Shown here piece after piece: positions 1 through 9,713 of a DNA stretch of 64,000 nt. The position numbers and the translations under genes are program-made. The stretch comes from Halomonas sp. PR-M31 (GTDB taxonomy: Bacteria > Pseudomonadota > Gammaproteobacteria > Pseudomonadales > Halomonadaceae). The stretch covers positions 1 to 64,000 of the forward strand of contig NZ_JIBT01000003.1 of the NCBI RefSeq assembly GCF_001039575.1, in the 5' to 3' direction. A model generated the notes under the pieces. The model did not search any database and was not told where the DNA came from. It worked only from the letters and a program-made list of their open reading frames with translations. Position 1 is the first letter of the stretch, and the number at the start of each line of letters is the position of its first letter.

Positions 1-1133
1 TTTTTCGGTCAGCTTTAGATCGTCGCGTTCACCATAAATACGCGAACACTCTTCAATCGCTTCCGGATCGAAGGCTTGAACCTTGGCACCTACCTTCCAT
101 AGCGCTTCCATCAGTTCACGGCTAGGGGCTTCTCGCATGTCATCGGTATTGGGTTTGAACGCCAACCCCCATACCGCGATCGTCTTGCCTTCGAGATCTC
201 CGTCGAATGCCTGCATGAGCTTTTCGAAAAGCTTGCTCTTCTGGCGCTTGTTGACCGACTCCACCGCATTGAGCAGTTCGGCGTTGTAACCGACATCGCT
301 TGCGGTACGAGCAAGCGCCTGAACGTCTTTGGGAAAACAAGAGCCGCCGTAGCCGCAGCCGGGATAGATGAAGTGATAGCCGATGCGCGGATCGCTGCCC
401 ATGCCATGGCGTACCTGTTCGATATCGGCACCCAGATTCTCGGCCAGGTTGGCCACTTCATTCATGAACTGATCTTGGTCGCAAGCATGGCGTTAGCGGC
501 ATATTTGGTCAGCTCGGCGCAACGTACATCCATGAACATCAGTTTTTCATGGTTACGATTATAGGGCGCGTAGCACTCGCGCATGGCTTTCTTTACTTTT
601 TCGGAGTCCGTGCCGACGATGAAGCGGGCGCCCTTGGAAAAGTCTTCGACTGCCGCGCCTTCTTTTAGAAACTCCGGATTAGAGCAGACGTCATACTCGA
701 GGTTGACGCCGCGTTTTTCGAGCACTTTACTGATTGCAGCATCTACCTTGTCTGCGGTACCCACTGGAACAGTGGATTTGTCCACGACAATCTTGTAGTC
801 CTGCATATGCTCGGCAATGGTCTCGGCAACCTTGAGCACATATTTTAGATCCGCACTTCCATCCTCGTCTGGCGGCGTGCCAACGGCAATGAACTGAAGA
901 CGGCCAAACTGCACGGCCATCTTGGCGTCTGTGGTGAAACTCAGACGACCAGCTTCCATGTTGGCCCGAATCATGGGTTCCAGACCGGGCTCATAAATGG
1001 GGACTTCGCCATTGTTGAGTCTGTCGATTTTAGCTTCATCAACATCGATGCATACAATTTCATGGCCTGCATCTGCCAGGCAAGCACCCGTTACTAGTCC
1101 GACGTATCCAGAACCGAAGATGGTAATTTTCAT
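1..1133 (-). CDS. ugd: UDP-glucose 6-dehydrogenase (3' end off window; frameshifted)
   Basis: Oxidises UDP-glucose to UDP-glucuronate with NAD+ in the cytoplasm, feeding capsule and exopolysaccharide synthesis. The N-terminal NAD-binding Rossmann motif [14 protein letters not shown] is clear, and downstream the catalytic-cysteine motif [12 protein letters not shown] is present, with the Cys codon at about 337-339. The reading frame breaks near 466-468: the first part ends [10 protein letters not shown]-stop, but adding one A on the plus strand (GAACT to GAAACT) gives [13 protein letters not shown], the normal family sequence, and the frame then stays open to the window edge (ending [10 protein letters not shown]). 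One missing base explains the break, probably a sequencing error. The start is the ATG at 1133. It is transcribed away from the suf regulator. Confidence 0.93.
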
Positions 1134-1588
1134 AATCTTTCCAAGATTTATTAAGTGATTTTATATAAGTAACTAGTTCTCTAACACTGTTCGATATCTA
1201 TCTAGAACAAGTTGCAACATTAATATGTAGTTACTAATACGCAACATCAAATGCTGATAGATAGGCTTTTCTGGTAATAAGAACTCGATGAATAACGCTG
1301 TTGATGAGCGTATGTGGTCAATGTGGTGCGCTAGCGTAGAGATATCCTGTCAATACGTCAAATGTGGCATGTCGTCGACAACTGGAGCGAAAAGCGTCGG
1401 AGATATGAGCCACTCGATCTAATAATGTATGCACATCATCAACTTGTACCCACTTTAATGATTTTTGCTATGGGGCTTCTTCCCAGTAGGCATCATGTCA
1501 AATTTACTAATTGCGGGCACACTTCCCTTCACTCTTGGCGCATATAGGACTAAAATGGTCCCATTATGTCGTTTGCCAGGATTCAAGC
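1134..1588. other. Intergenic region between ugd and the suf regulator
   Basis: About 455 bases between two divergent genes, visibly richer in A and T than the coding sequence on either side. It must carry the ugd promoter and leader and the suf operon promoter. Apart from the IscR-type operator listed separately at 1542-1567, I find no gene, RNA or strong hairpin. Short open frames here lack a convincing ribosome binding site and match no family I know. Confidence 0.6.
1542..1567 (+). promoter_or_regulatory. Putative IscR/Rrf2-type operator at the suf promoter
   Basis: The core GGACTAAAATGGTCC lies inside an ATA...TAT frame (ATATA before, CATTAT after). This resembles the type 1 IscR site layout (ATA, YYGACT, A/T centre, AGTCRR, TAT). 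It sits about 22 bases before the regulator's start codon, where a bound repressor would block its own promoter. The match is by eye, and autoregulation by the Rrf2 protein is an inference. Confidence 0.5.
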
Positions 1589-2086
1589 GTGCTGAAGCTA
1601 TCCAAGTTAACCGATTACGCCGCTGTGGTGATGGCTCAAATTGCGCGTCATCCAGAGCAGTCTCATGCGGCTACCGAATTAGCTGAAAAGGTCAAGCTGC
1701 CACGACCAACGGTGAGCAAGACATTGAAGATGTTGGCTCGTGCAGGACTGCTGACGTCACAGCGTGGTGCCCAGGGAGGTTATCAGTTAGCGCGCTCTGC
1801 TTCTCGAATAAGTGCCAGCGATATTATCGCGGCAATCGAAGGGCCCATAGCGATGACCGAGTGCAGTCATGTGGATGGGGAATGCGATCTTTTCAACAGC
1901 TGCGGCGTAGCCAGCAACTGGCAGCGCGTGTCTTTGGCCGTAGGCGCACTGCTTGACAGCGTCACGCTTGCGCATCTATCGCAGTCGAACCCAATCAAGT
2001 TACCCGTGCAATTACCTATACAAAGTGTGACGTTAGCCGATGCGGGCGACGTCGAACACCATCCCGAAGTTGAAAAAGACTACTAG
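1589..2086 (+). CDS. SUF system Fe-S assembly regulator, Rrf2/IscR family
   Basis: Winged-helix transcription factor expected to sense Fe-S status and control the suf genes behind it. The N-terminus [14 protein letters not shown] and helix [20 protein letters not shown] are typical of the SUF-linked Rrf2 group. Three cluster-ligand cysteines are present (C92, C99, C105 in [16 protein letters not shown]), matching the IscR pattern. I chose the GTG at 1589, which gives 165 residues and the family N-terminus; the longer open frame from 1511 would run through the operator. sufB begins 23 bases after the stop with its own GGGAGAAG ribosome binding site, so this is the first gene of the suf operon. 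Confidence 0.9.
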   Translation: MLKLSKLTDYAAVVMAQIARHPEQSHAATELAEKVKLPRPTVSKTLKMLARAGLLTSQRGAQGGYQLARSASRISASDIIAAIEGPIAMTECSHVDGECDLFNSCGVASNWQRVSLAVGALLDSVTLAHLSQSNPIKLPVQLPIQSVTLADAGDVEHHPEVEKDY

Positions 2087-2109
2087 TACAACGCCCAAAG
2101 GGAGAAGAC

Positions 2110-3552
2110 ATGGCTACCGAGGAAATGGAACAGCTTGTTCGTCGCGAATACACCCAAGGGTTCGTGACGGATATTGAAAGCGATACCGTACCGCCAGGAT
2201 TGGATGAAAGCGTCATCGCCTTTATTTCCAAGAAAAAGGAAGAACCGGAATGGATGTTGAAATGGCGGCTGGAGGCTTATCACCAGTGGCTGAAGATGAA
2301 AGAGCCGTCTTGGGCGCATTTGAACTATCCCCCCATCGACTACCAGGGGATTTCTTACTACAGCGCTCCTAAAAAGCCTGAAGATCGGCCCCAAAGTTTG
2401 GATGAAGTCGATCCCAAGCTACTTGAAACCTACGAAAAGCTGGGTATCCCGCTTCACGAACGCGCGGCATTGGCTGGCGTGGCCGTCGACGCGGTGTTCG
2501 ATTCCGTGTCCGTGACCACCACCTTCAAGGAAAAGCTCGGCGAAGCAGGGGTGATTTTCTGTTCGATCTCCGAAGCGATTCGTGAATACCCGGAGCTGAT
2601 CAAGAAGTACATGGGTACCGTGGTGCCCCAAGGCGATAATTTTTTCGCTGCGCTCAACTCTGCGGTCTTCACTGACGGCTCCTTCGTCTTTGTGCCGGAA
2701 GGCGTGACCTGTCCCATGGAACTGTCGACGTACTTTCGCATCAACGCCGCCAATACCGGACAGTTCGAGCGCACCCTGATCATATGTGAAAAGCAGGCTC
2801 AGGTTTCTTATCTCGAGGGTTGTACGGCGCCCCAAAGGGACGAAAATCAGCTCCATGCTGCCATCGTCGAGCTGGTGGCCCTGGAGGATGCCTATATCAA
2901 GTACTCCACGGTGCAGAACTGGTACCCCGGGGATGAGGATGGCAAGGGTGGTATCTATAACTTCGTGACCAAGCGCGCCGACTGTCGTGGCGATCGCTCA
3001 AAGGTCTCCTGGACCCAGGTCGAGACCGGCTCCGCCATTACCTGGAAATATCCGTCCTGCCTGCTTCGCGGTAAAGACAGCGTAGGAGAGTTTTATTCTG
3101 TCGCCGTGACCAATGGCCGTCAGCAGGCGGACACCGGTACCAAGATGATTCATATCGGTGAAGGCACCAAATCGACGATCGTCTCCAAGGGTATTTCTGC
3201 CGGCAACAGCGATCAATCCTACCGCGGTCTGGTCAAGATCGGCCCGAGGGCCAAGCGGGCGCGTAACTTTACCCAGTGTGATTCACTCCTGATCGGTGAT
3301 CGCAGCGGCGCTCATACCTTCCCTTATCAGGAAATCGGTAACAGCAGCGCCACCGTCGAGCACGAGGCAACAACCTCGAAGATTGGCGAAGATCAACTGT
3401 TCTACTGCCGCCAGCGCGGTATCTCCGAGGAGGATGCGGTGAACATGATCGTCAACGGCTTCTGTAAGGACGTGTTCCAGGAGCTGCCGATGGAGTTTGC
3501 AGTAGAAGCAGAAGCGCTTCTGAACGTCACTCTTGAAGGCGCGGTGGGTTGA
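2110..3552 (+). CDS. sufB: Fe-S cluster assembly scaffold SufB
   Basis: Scaffold subunit of the SufBC2D complex, on which sulfur from SufS and iron are built into clusters before transfer to apoproteins. The 480-residue length is normal for the family. Typical stretches are [17 protein letters not shown] near the N-terminus, the [13 protein letters not shown] block in the middle, and the C-terminal [21 protein letters not shown] segment followed by [12 protein letters not shown]. Ribosome binding site GGGAGAAG precedes the ATG. A 179-base gap containing REP-like repeats separates it from sufC, which is unusual because the rest of the operon is tightly packed. Confidence 0.96.
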   Translation: MATEEMEQLVRREYTQGFVTDIESDTVPPGLDESVIAFISKKKEEPEWMLKWRLEAYHQWLKMKEPSWAHLNYPPIDYQGISYYSAPKKPEDRPQSLDEVDPKLLETYEKLGIPLHERAALAGVAVDAVFDSVSVTTTFKEKLGEAGVIFCSISEAIREYPELIKKYMGTVVPQGDNFFAALNSAVFTDGSFVFVPEGVTCPMELSTYFRINAANTGQFERTLIICEKQAQVSYLEGCTAPQRDENQLHAAIVELVALEDAYIKYSTVQNWYPGDEDGKGGIYNFVTKRADCRGDRSKVSWTQVETGSAITWKYPSCLLRGKDSVGEFYSVAVTNGRQQADTGTKMIHIGEGTKSTIVSKGISAGNSDQSYRGLVKIGPRAKRARNFTQCDSLLIGDRSGAHTFPYQEIGNSSATVEHEATTSKIGEDQLFYCRQRGISEEDAVNMIVNGFCKDVFQELPMEFAVEAEALLNVTLEGAVG

Positions 3553-3560
3553 ATAACTAT

Positions 3561-3674
3561 CGTGGGAGCCCGGTTTAAAGCGATTGGCCCAGCTTTATCG
3601 CTAGCTGAAGCGAGCTCCTACAATAGCCGGCACCGCCAATCTTGGTAGGAGCTCGATTCATCGGGCGATAGCCA
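3561..3674. repeat. REP-like cluster of three inverted or degenerate units
   Basis: Three related units of about 28 bases lie between sufB and sufC. Unit A (about 3561-3590) starts CGTGGGAGCCCGG. Unit B (about 3594-3622) is inverted and reads TGTAGGAGCTCGCTTCAGC on the minus strand. Unit C (about 3644-3674) starts GGTAGGAGCTCGATTCATCG. Each ends in a GCGAT-like tail. B and C can fold against each other through GAGCTCCTAC and GTAGGAGCTC. This is the look of the GTAGGAGC REP families of gammaproteobacteria. No other copy was noticed in the window. Confidence 0.7.
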
Positions 3675-3731
3675 GTGTCATAAACGAATTTTCAAGCTGC
3701 TGAGGCGGCTCGACAGAAAACAGGTATCAAC

Positions 3732-4483
3732 ATGCTCGAAGTCAAGGATCTGCACGTCACGGTAGAAGGCAACGAAATTCTCAAGGGCTTGAGTCTGACG
3801 GTCAATGCCGGTGAGGTTCATGCCATCATGGGCCCCAATGGCTCCGGCAAGTCCACCCTGTCCGCGGTGATCGCCGGTAAGGAAGACTACGAGGTGACGT
3901 CTGGTTCGATCACTTTTGAGGGTCGTGACGTGCTGGAAATGGAGATCGAGGAGCGTGCCCAGGCGGGGCTGCTGTTGGCGTTTCAGTATCCGGTGGAAAT
4001 TCCGGGCGTAAAGAACATCTATCTGCTCAAAGCAGCGCTCAACGCGCAGCGCAAGGCACGAGGTGAAAGCGAGATCCCGGCGCCGGAATTCATGAAGCTG
4101 GTCAAGGAAAAGCTGGCCTTCATGAAGATGAATGCAAGCTTCCTACAGCGTGCCGTCAATGAAGGTTTTTCCGGTGGCGAAAAGAAGCGCAACGAAATTC
4201 TGCAGATGCTGCTGCTCGAACCCAAGCTTGCCATGCTTGACGAAATCGACTCAGGCTCGACATCGATGCCATGAAGATTGTCGCCGAAGGCGTGAATTCA
4301 CTGCGTAGTGAAGAACGCGCCGTGCTGATGGTCACCCACTATCAGCGTCTACTCGATTACATCACCCCGGATTATGTGCATGTATTGGTGGACGGGCGTA
4401 TTGCCAAGTCCGGTGACAAATCGCTTGCACTGGAACTCGAATCCCGAGGCTATGAATGGGTGTTGGAGGAGTCCGCGGCATGA
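3732..4483 (+). CDS. sufC: SUF ATPase SufC (frameshifted)
   Basis: ABC-type ATPase of the SufBC2D scaffold. Walker A is GPNGSGKST, the signature is [10 protein letters not shown], and Walker B with the catalytic Glu is LAMLDE. The frame breaks at about 4255: CTTGACGAAATCGACTCAGG is followed by CTCGA, where the family needs LDETDSGLDIDA. Adding one C (GGCTCG to GGCCTCG) restores the frame into [12 protein letters not shown] and the normal C-terminus ending at 4483. The residue after the catalytic Glu is Ile instead of the usual Thr, right beside the indel, so it may be a second base error. Its stop overlaps the start of sufD. Confidence 0.93.
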
Positions 4484-5838
4484 GTGCAACGCACACCTTT
4501 CTCAATCGTCTGGAAGAGCGCATCACGCATCTGCGCGAGTCTTCAACTGAGCCGGAGCCTAGCTGGATTGCGGCGCGGCGTCAGGCGGGGACCGCTCGTT
4601 TCGAGGCGCTGGGCTTTCCTACCAAGCGCGACGAAGCGTGGAAATACACCGACGTGCGTCGCATCAGCGAAGGCGACTTCGCGTTGGCGCAGAACGCCGA
4701 CTTTTCGAAAACGACCGCTGCAACACTGGGGTTGCCGCTCGAGGCAATTCGCCTAAGCTTCGTCGATGGGGTTTTCTCCAGCGATCTCTCCGACATGACT
4801 GATTTACCCCAGGGGCTTGGCGTCGAGCCTCTTTCCCAGGCGTTGAAGACCAATCACGAATCCGTGGGCGGCAGCCTCGGGCGCTTGTCCGGCGTGGAGT
4901 TCTCGCCGTTTGCTGCACTGAATACCGCCTTTACCGACGAGGGGGCGGTGATTCGCATCGGTCCGGGGGTGGTGGTCGAAAAGCCCATCGTCATTCAGTT
5001 CTTTTCTCGTGCCAACGCCCAGCCGGTAATGAGCCATCCCCGGGTACTGATCGAAGCCGGCGCGCGCAGCCAGGCCACGGTAATCGAGCACTATGTGGGG
5101 GAAGAAGAGGCTGCTAATTTCACCAACGTGGCAGGGGAGGCGCTGCTGGAGCGTGGCGCCATCCTAGAGCACTATATCCTTCAAGAAGCGCCGCTGGGTG
5201 ATCTGCACATTGGCAGCCTGCATATCGCGCAGGATCGGGACAGCCGTTTCACCTCCTTCAATATCAATCTGGGCGGCGCCTTGGTGCGTAACGATCTGGT
5301 GGCGGATCTCAACGGCGAAGGCGCCGAAGCCAACTATTACGGGTTGTTCTTTGCTCAGGATCGTCAGCACGTGGATAACCACACCCTGGTCAATCACAAC
5401 GCGCCCCACACCTTCTCCAACGAGAACTACAAGGGTATTCTCGACGATCGAGCGCGAGGAGTGTTCAACGGCAAGGTCATCGTCAAGCGCGATAGCCAGA
5501 AGATCGAGGCGCATCAGAGCAATGCCAATCTGCTGCTGTCCGATCGCGCCGAAATCGACACCAAGCCAGAGCTCGAAATCTATGCGGACGACGTCAAGTG
5601 CTCTCACGGCGCCACCACGGGCCAGCTCGATGAAGAGGCGGTCTTTGCGCTGCGTACCCGGGGCATCGACGAGCAGACCGCTCGTGGCCTGTTGACCTTG
5701 GCCTTTGCCGGCGAAGTCATGGACAAGGTCACCCTGGAACCGGTCGCCGAGCGCGTCGAGCGGGCCGTGGCGGGCAAGCTGCCGGAGCGCTTCAACCTGA
5801 GTGATCTGGTCGACGTGGCCACAGCGGACCAAGCTTAA
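4480..5838 (+). CDS. sufD: Fe-S cluster assembly protein SufD
   Basis: Partner of SufB in the SufBC2D scaffold, needed for iron entry. The start is the ATG at 4480, which shares an ATGA overlap with the sufC stop and gives 452 residues. The N-terminal [12 protein letters not shown] motif and the C-terminal beta-helix stretch [19 protein letters not shown], then [20 protein letters not shown], are diagnostic for SufD. The frame is intact. sufS follows after 14 bases with an AAGGAG ribosome binding site. Confidence 0.96.
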   Translation: MSATHTFLNRLEERITHLRESSTEPEPSWIAARRQAGTARFEALGFPTKRDEAWKYTDVRRISEGDFALAQNADFSKTTAATLGLPLEAIRLSFVDGVFSSDLSDMTDLPQGLGVEPLSQALKTNHESVGGSLGRLSGVEFSPFAALNTAFTDEGAVIRIGPGVVVEKPIVIQFFSRANAQPVMSHPRVLIEAGARSQATVIEHYVGEEEAANFTNVAGEALLERGAILEHYILQEAPLGDLHIGSLHIAQDRDSRFTSFNINLGGALVRNDLVADLNGEGAEANYYGLFFAQDRQHVDNHTLVNHNAPHTFSNENYKGILDDRARGVFNGKVIVKRDSQKIEAHQSNANLLLSDRAEIDTKPELEIYADDVKCSHGATTGQLDEEAVFALRTRGIDEQTARGLLTLAFAGEVMDKVTLEPVAERVERAVAGKLPERFNLSDLVDVATADQA

Positions 5839-5852
5839 GCAAGGAGTTCATC

Positions 5853-7094
5853 ATGACCGTAATGACCGATCTGTCCTTGGATGTCGCCCGGGTACGGCGG
5901 GACTTTCCCATTCTTGAGCGTAAGATACATGGTAAGCCGCTGATCTATCTGGACAATGCGGCCACCAGCCAGACCCCAAGCCAGGTCATCGAGACGCTGG
6001 ATCACTACTATCGTCACTACAACGCCAATATTCATCGGGGTCTGCATACCCTGGCGGATGAGGCCACGGCGGTTTTCGAGCAGACCCGGGACAAGGCGCG
6101 AGACTTTATCAATGCCGCGGATCGGCGCGAGATCATCTTCACCAGCGGTACCACCGAAGCCATTAATCTGGTGGCCAACAGCTGGGGCCGGGCCAACCTG
6201 AAGCCTGGAGACGAGATCCTGATATCCCAGCTGGAGCATCACTCCAATATCGTTCCCTGGCAGCTGCTCGCGGGGCAGCTCGAACTCGTCATCCGGGTGA
6301 TACCGGTAGACGAGCAGGGCGCTTTGGACATGGCTGCCTATCGGGAGTTGTTCAACGAGCGCACTCGTTTGGTGGCGGTCAATCATATTTCGAATGCCTT
6401 CGGCACCATCAACCCGGTACGCGAGATGGCAGCGATCGCCCATGAGCAAGGCGCTCTGATCCTGGTGGACGGCGCCCAGGCGGCCCCCCATGAGCCGGTG
6501 GACGTACAGCACATCGACGCGGACTTCTACGCCTTCTCTGGTCATAAGGTCTACGGACCGACGGGGGTTGGCGTTCTTTATGGCAAGGCAGAGCTGCTTG
6601 ACGCCATGCCGCCCTGGCAAGGCGGCGGCGAGATGATCCGTACCGTCTCCTTCGATGCCGGTACCACCTACGCGGATATACCGCACAAGTTCGAAGCGGG
6701 TACGCCACCCATTGCCGAGGTCATTGCTCTGGGCCGCGCCCTCGATTGGGTCAACGATATCGGCATCGCCATGATCGGGTCTTGGGAGCAGCAACTGCTG
6801 ACTCATGCCACCCAGAAGATGACTGCCATTGAGGGTATGCGTATTCTGGGCACCGCGCCCCGCAAGGCCGGCGTCATTTCCTTTGTTGTCGAGGGCGCCC
6901 ACGCCCAGGACATCGGGCTTCTTATCGATCAGCTCGGGGTGGCGGTACGCACCGGCAATCACTGCGCTCAACCGTTATTGCAGCGGTTTGGTGTCGAAGC
7001 GACCTGTCGTGCCTCTTTTGCCGCTTACAATACCGTCGAGGAAATCGATCTCTTCGTTGAGGCGCTTGAGCGTGTCATCGGCATGGTGCGTTGA
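5853..7094 (+). CDS. sufS: Cysteine desulfurase SufS (class II)
   Basis: PLP enzyme that removes sulfur from cysteine as a persulfide for cluster assembly. The PLP lysine is K232 in FSGHKVYGPTGVGVLYG and the persulfide cysteine is C371 in RTGNHCAQPL. The N-terminus (DFPILERKIHGKPLIYLDN) and the length of 413 residues are normal. No sufE- or sufU-like partner gene is seen in this operon, so the acceptor must be encoded elsewhere or be dispensable. The stop at 7094 lies just before the start of sufT. Confidence 0.96.
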   Translation: MTVMTDLSLDVARVRRDFPILERKIHGKPLIYLDNAATSQTPSQVIETLDHYYRHYNANIHRGLHTLADEATAVFEQTRDKARDFINAADRREIIFTSGTTEAINLVANSWGRANLKPGDEILISQLEHHSNIVPWQLLAGQLELVIRVIPVDEQGALDMAAYRELFNERTRLVAVNHISNAFGTINPVREMAAIAHEQGALILVDGAQAAPHEPVDVQHIDADFYAFSGHKVYGPTGVGVLYGKAELLDAMPPWQGGGEMIRTVSFDAGTTYADIPHKFEAGTPPIAEVIALGRALDWVNDIGIAMIGSWEQQLLTHATQKMTAIEGMRILGTAPRKAGVISFVVEGAHAQDIGLLIDQLGVAVRTGNHCAQPLLQRFGVEATCRASFAAYNTVEEIDLFVEALERVIGMVR

Positions 7095-7105
7095 ACGGAG
7101 CGGAC

Positions 7106-7663
7106 ATGGAAGAAGGACTTTACAAAGGACAGCAACTGCCTCTGCAGCGCGATGTCGAGGCGATTTCGATTCCGTTTGGCAAGAGTGTCACGATCGCCGA
7201 AGACAGCACCGTCTCCGTCATGCAGGCCAAGGGCAGTACCATCAGCGTCGCCTATGAAGGACGGCTTTTTCTGATCGAAGGCAGTGATTTCGATGCGCTG
7301 GGACTACCGGCCCTGCCGCGCCCCACCTTGTCTTCCGAGGCCAGCGAAGAGGAGATCGAGCAGTTCGTATGGGAGCAGCTACGTACCTGTTATGATCCTG
7401 AGATTCCGGTCAATATCGTCGAACTTGGGCTGGTCTATGGCTGTCGTATCGAGCATCTGCTGACTGGGGAGCGTATTGTGACCGTACGCATGACCCTTAC
7501 TGCTCCGGGATGCGGTATGGGAGACGTCATCGCCGAAGACGCTCGGCGCAAGATTCTTGGCGCTCCTCAAATATCCCGGGTGCATATCGAGACGGTGTTT
7601 GATCCTCCTTGGAGTCGGGACATGATGAGCGAGGAGGCGCGTCTTGAACTAGGCATGTTCTAG
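7106..7663 (+). CDS. sufT: Fe-S cluster assembly protein SufT (DUF59/MIP18 family)
   Basis: Auxiliary maturation factor related to the MIP18 family, thought to help cluster insertion into client proteins. The DUF59 core is in the second half: RTCYDPEIPVNIVELGLVYG, then LTAPGCGMGDVIAEDA. The N-terminal half (residues 1-70) is the extension found in the long SufT form. I take the ATG at 7106 (MEEGLY, 185 residues) rather than the TTG at 7091 because GGAGCGG lies at a sensible distance. It is the last gene of the suf operon. Confidence 0.9.
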   Translation: MEEGLYKGQQLPLQRDVEAISIPFGKSVTIAEDSTVSVMQAKGSTISVAYEGRLFLIEGSDFDALGLPALPRPTLSSEASEEEIEQFVWEQLRTCYDPEIPVNIVELGLVYGCRIEHLLTGERIVTVRMTLTAPGCGMGDVIAEDARRKILGAPQISRVHIETVFDPPWSRDMMSEEARLELGMF

Positions 7664-7716
7664 AAAGTTGTAAGTTCCGCTTATTACTGTTATTCCAGCC
7701 GTTTGAGTAGACTTGG

Positions 7717-8400
7717 ATGAGAAATACGATGCGGCTGGCAGCAGTATCGATATTAAAAAAATGCGCGCTAGGATTGACCGCCCTGGTTTTTCTGATTGGC
7801 GGCGCCATTCTTGCGGCCAATATTTGGATAGTGGCGCGTACCCAGGATCGCATCGAAAGCGATCTTCTTGTGTGCGCCGCCGAGCCGGTGGGCCTTGTCT
7901 TTGGCACGTCCTACTGGGCCCGGGGCGGTGGGCGCAACCCCTATTACACGGCGCGGCTTGACGCTGCCTCACGTTTACTGCGCTTGCGGCGGGTACAGCA
8001 TCTACTGCTTTCCGGCGACAATCGTACGCGCTTCTATAACGAGCCGGTAACCATGTGGCGAGATTTACGCTCGGCGAATGTGCGGAACACGGATATGACA
8101 CTGGACTATGCGGGTTTCAGCACCTTCGACAGCCTGATCAGGGCCAAAAAGATTTTTGACGTGGATCGAGTCTTGCTCATCACCCAGGATTGGCATTTAC
8201 CGCGAGCTCTGTTCATCGCCGATGCCTTGGGAATGGAGGCGAAAGGCTGTGCAATTCCGACCTATCCTACCGCTGGCACTTGGCGCCTGAGAATCCGAGA
8301 ATGGCTCGCTCGGGTGGGTACCCTGGGCGATCTTTACCTGTGGGATCGTCAACCTTATTTTCTGGGGCCACGAGAACCGCTGCAGATGACCCCCTTTTGA
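7717..8400 (+). CDS. YdcF/SanA/ElyC-like membrane-anchored protein (DUF218)
   Basis: One N-terminal membrane segment (about residues 14-36, LGLTALVFLIGGAILAANI) is followed by a DUF218 domain: GLVFGTSYW, RLLRLRRVQHLLLSGDN, then TFDSLIRAKKIFDVDRVLLITQDWH. SanA and ElyC relatives affect envelope barrier function and cell-wall precursor handling in enterobacteria; the biochemical activity of this one is unknown. 227 residues. It ends 6 bases from the convergent lyase gene, with no obvious terminator between them. Confidence 0.85.
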   Translation: MRNTMRLAAVSILKKCALGLTALVFLIGGAILAANIWIVARTQDRIESDLLVCAAEPVGLVFGTSYWARGGGRNPYYTARLDAASRLLRLRRVQHLLLSGDNRTRFYNEPVTMWRDLRSANVRNTDMTLDYAGFSTFDSLIRAKKIFDVDRVLLITQDWHLPRALFIADALGMEAKGCAIPTYPTAGTWRLRIREWLARVGTLGDLYLWDRQPYFLGPREPLQMTPF

Positions 8401-8405
8401 TAGGT

Positions 8406-9650
8406 TTACCCATTCCTGGGTAAAACGCACTCCGATACTTTCGGCAGGGCATGAAAGGGGGAGTAGAGCAGTTGTTCCACCGCGCCTGGCTGTTGTTTCG
8501 CAAGCCGTGCCGCAGCCTGAGTGATCGCCGGATCGTCGAACAGCAGCGCGGCCGCCATCATGGCGCCGAGCGCCGTTCCGGGATCGAAGCCATTGAGTTC
8601 CTGATAAGGCCAGGATGCATCTTGTAGCGCGTGTTCGGCGACGAATTTGAATCCGCGTCGCAATTTGCGCTCGACATTGTCGTCCCGCCATTGTCCCAAG
8701 CCAAGCCTGTCCGCATAGTCGACCAGCCGGGCATAGGCTTCGAGATTGAAATTGCTGTAGTGCCAGGGACGGGTACGATCGAGTTCTTCGGGCTGGCGTC
8801 CTTTAGCATCGAACTGGTCGGCGATGCGCTGCCGAGTGATATCGAGCTGCGTTCGCGCCAGCTCGGGTTGATCGGTGAACAGTGCAAAGGCCACCACCTG
8901 GGCGTCGTACCAGGTGCCGTGGTTGTTATCCGCCTCTTCTTCCTCACGGCCGTTGCCGCTTTCGAGCAGCCAGTCGAGAAGATCAGCGTACCAGGCCTTG
9001 ATCGACCTGTACTCTTCTTGACTCAGGGCGGGGGTGTCGCGCAGCAGTTCCACGCTGTTGGCAACATCGATGAGTATTCGACTGTCGATAATGCCGATGT
9101 CGCGACCATCGACACGCCCGGGAATGGCTTGCGCATAGGCCATGTTCGGCGCCATGCGGGTGGCGGGCGTGACGAACCAGTTGATCATCTGCCGGGCGGC
9201 TTTGTTGGCATAATCGATATTGTCGGAAAAATAGTAGGCGAGGGCCAGCTGGCGCACATCCTTGGCGAAGCTGATCATACGCTGCTTGTCCGTGGCGTTG
9301 GTCTTGGTCGCCATATTGTATTCGCCGTCCCGCTGGACGTAGGGCAGACCGTCATCAGTTTCCGAGTTGGGCCACCAATAAGGGGCAAAGCTGAAATAGT
9401 CGTGACGATTGCCGCTAGCAGGTAGCTGCGTCTTGTCCACGACAGAATAGAGCGGGTGATTCAGCGCTTCGTCAGCGTGTTCCAGAAGCGAGGCGTAGGC
9501 CTTGCCGGGTAGCGTATTTTCGCGTTGGCCAAGCAGACACTTGCTGTAGGAGAGAACGCCTTGACGATAGCCGAACCTGTCCTCTGCTTGACTCGCTCCC
9601 GTCAGCGTTGCGGTCAACAACGTCAGACACAGTAACGCTGTTTTTCGCAT
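8406..9650 (-). CDS. Alginate lyase-family polysaccharide lyase, secreted
   Basis: Has a clear signal peptide (MRKTALLCLTLLTATLTGASQA) and the alginate_lyase fold (PF05426), so a periplasmic or secreted lyase cleaving a uronic acid polymer. Landmarks are FAPYWWPN near residue 90, the catalytic-type NNHGTWYDAQ near residues 240-250, and WHYSNFNLEAY. NNHGTWYD differs from the NNHSYW of classical AlgL and is more like lyases acting on other uronans, so the substrate is not settled. 414 residues. No alginate synthesis genes lie nearby. Confidence 0.82.
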   Translation of the reverse strand: MRKTALLCLTLLTATLTGASQAEDRFGYRQGVLSYSKCLLGQRENTLPGKAYASLLEHADEALNHPLYSVVDKTQLPASGNRHDYFSFAPYWWPNSETDDGLPYVQRDGEYNMATKTNATDKQRMISFAKDVRQLALAYYFSDNIDYANKAARQMINWFVTPATRMAPNMAYAQAIPGRVDGRDIGIIDSRILIDVANSVELLRDTPALSQEEYRSIKAWYADLLDWLLESGNGREEEEADNNHGTWYDAQVVAFALFTDQPELARTQLDITRQRIADQFDAKGRQPEELDRTRPWHYSNFNLEAYARLVDYADRLGLGQWRDDNVERKLRRGFKFVAEHALQDASWPYQELNGFDPGTALGAMMAAALLFDDPAITQAAARLAKQQPGAVEQLLYSPFHALPKVSECVLPRNG

Positions 9651-9713
9651 GGCGTTGTTCCTGAAAGAGAAAGTCGTCCTATGGGCGCTGAAAACCTGAA
9701 AGAGAGAGGTGGC

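Noticed and set aside
111-461. 116-residue open frame on the minus strand inside ugd
   Set aside because: It is out of frame with the real ugd continuation. Adding one base near 467 restores the conserved [10 protein letters not shown]...GGSCFPKD reading, so this frame is a shadow.
5835-6971. 378-residue open frame on the minus strand
   Set aside because: It lies antisense to the intact sufS gene and has no family features.
8631-9425. 264-residue open frame on the plus strand
   Set aside because: Antisense to the polysaccharide lyase; no ribosome binding site or recognisable motif.
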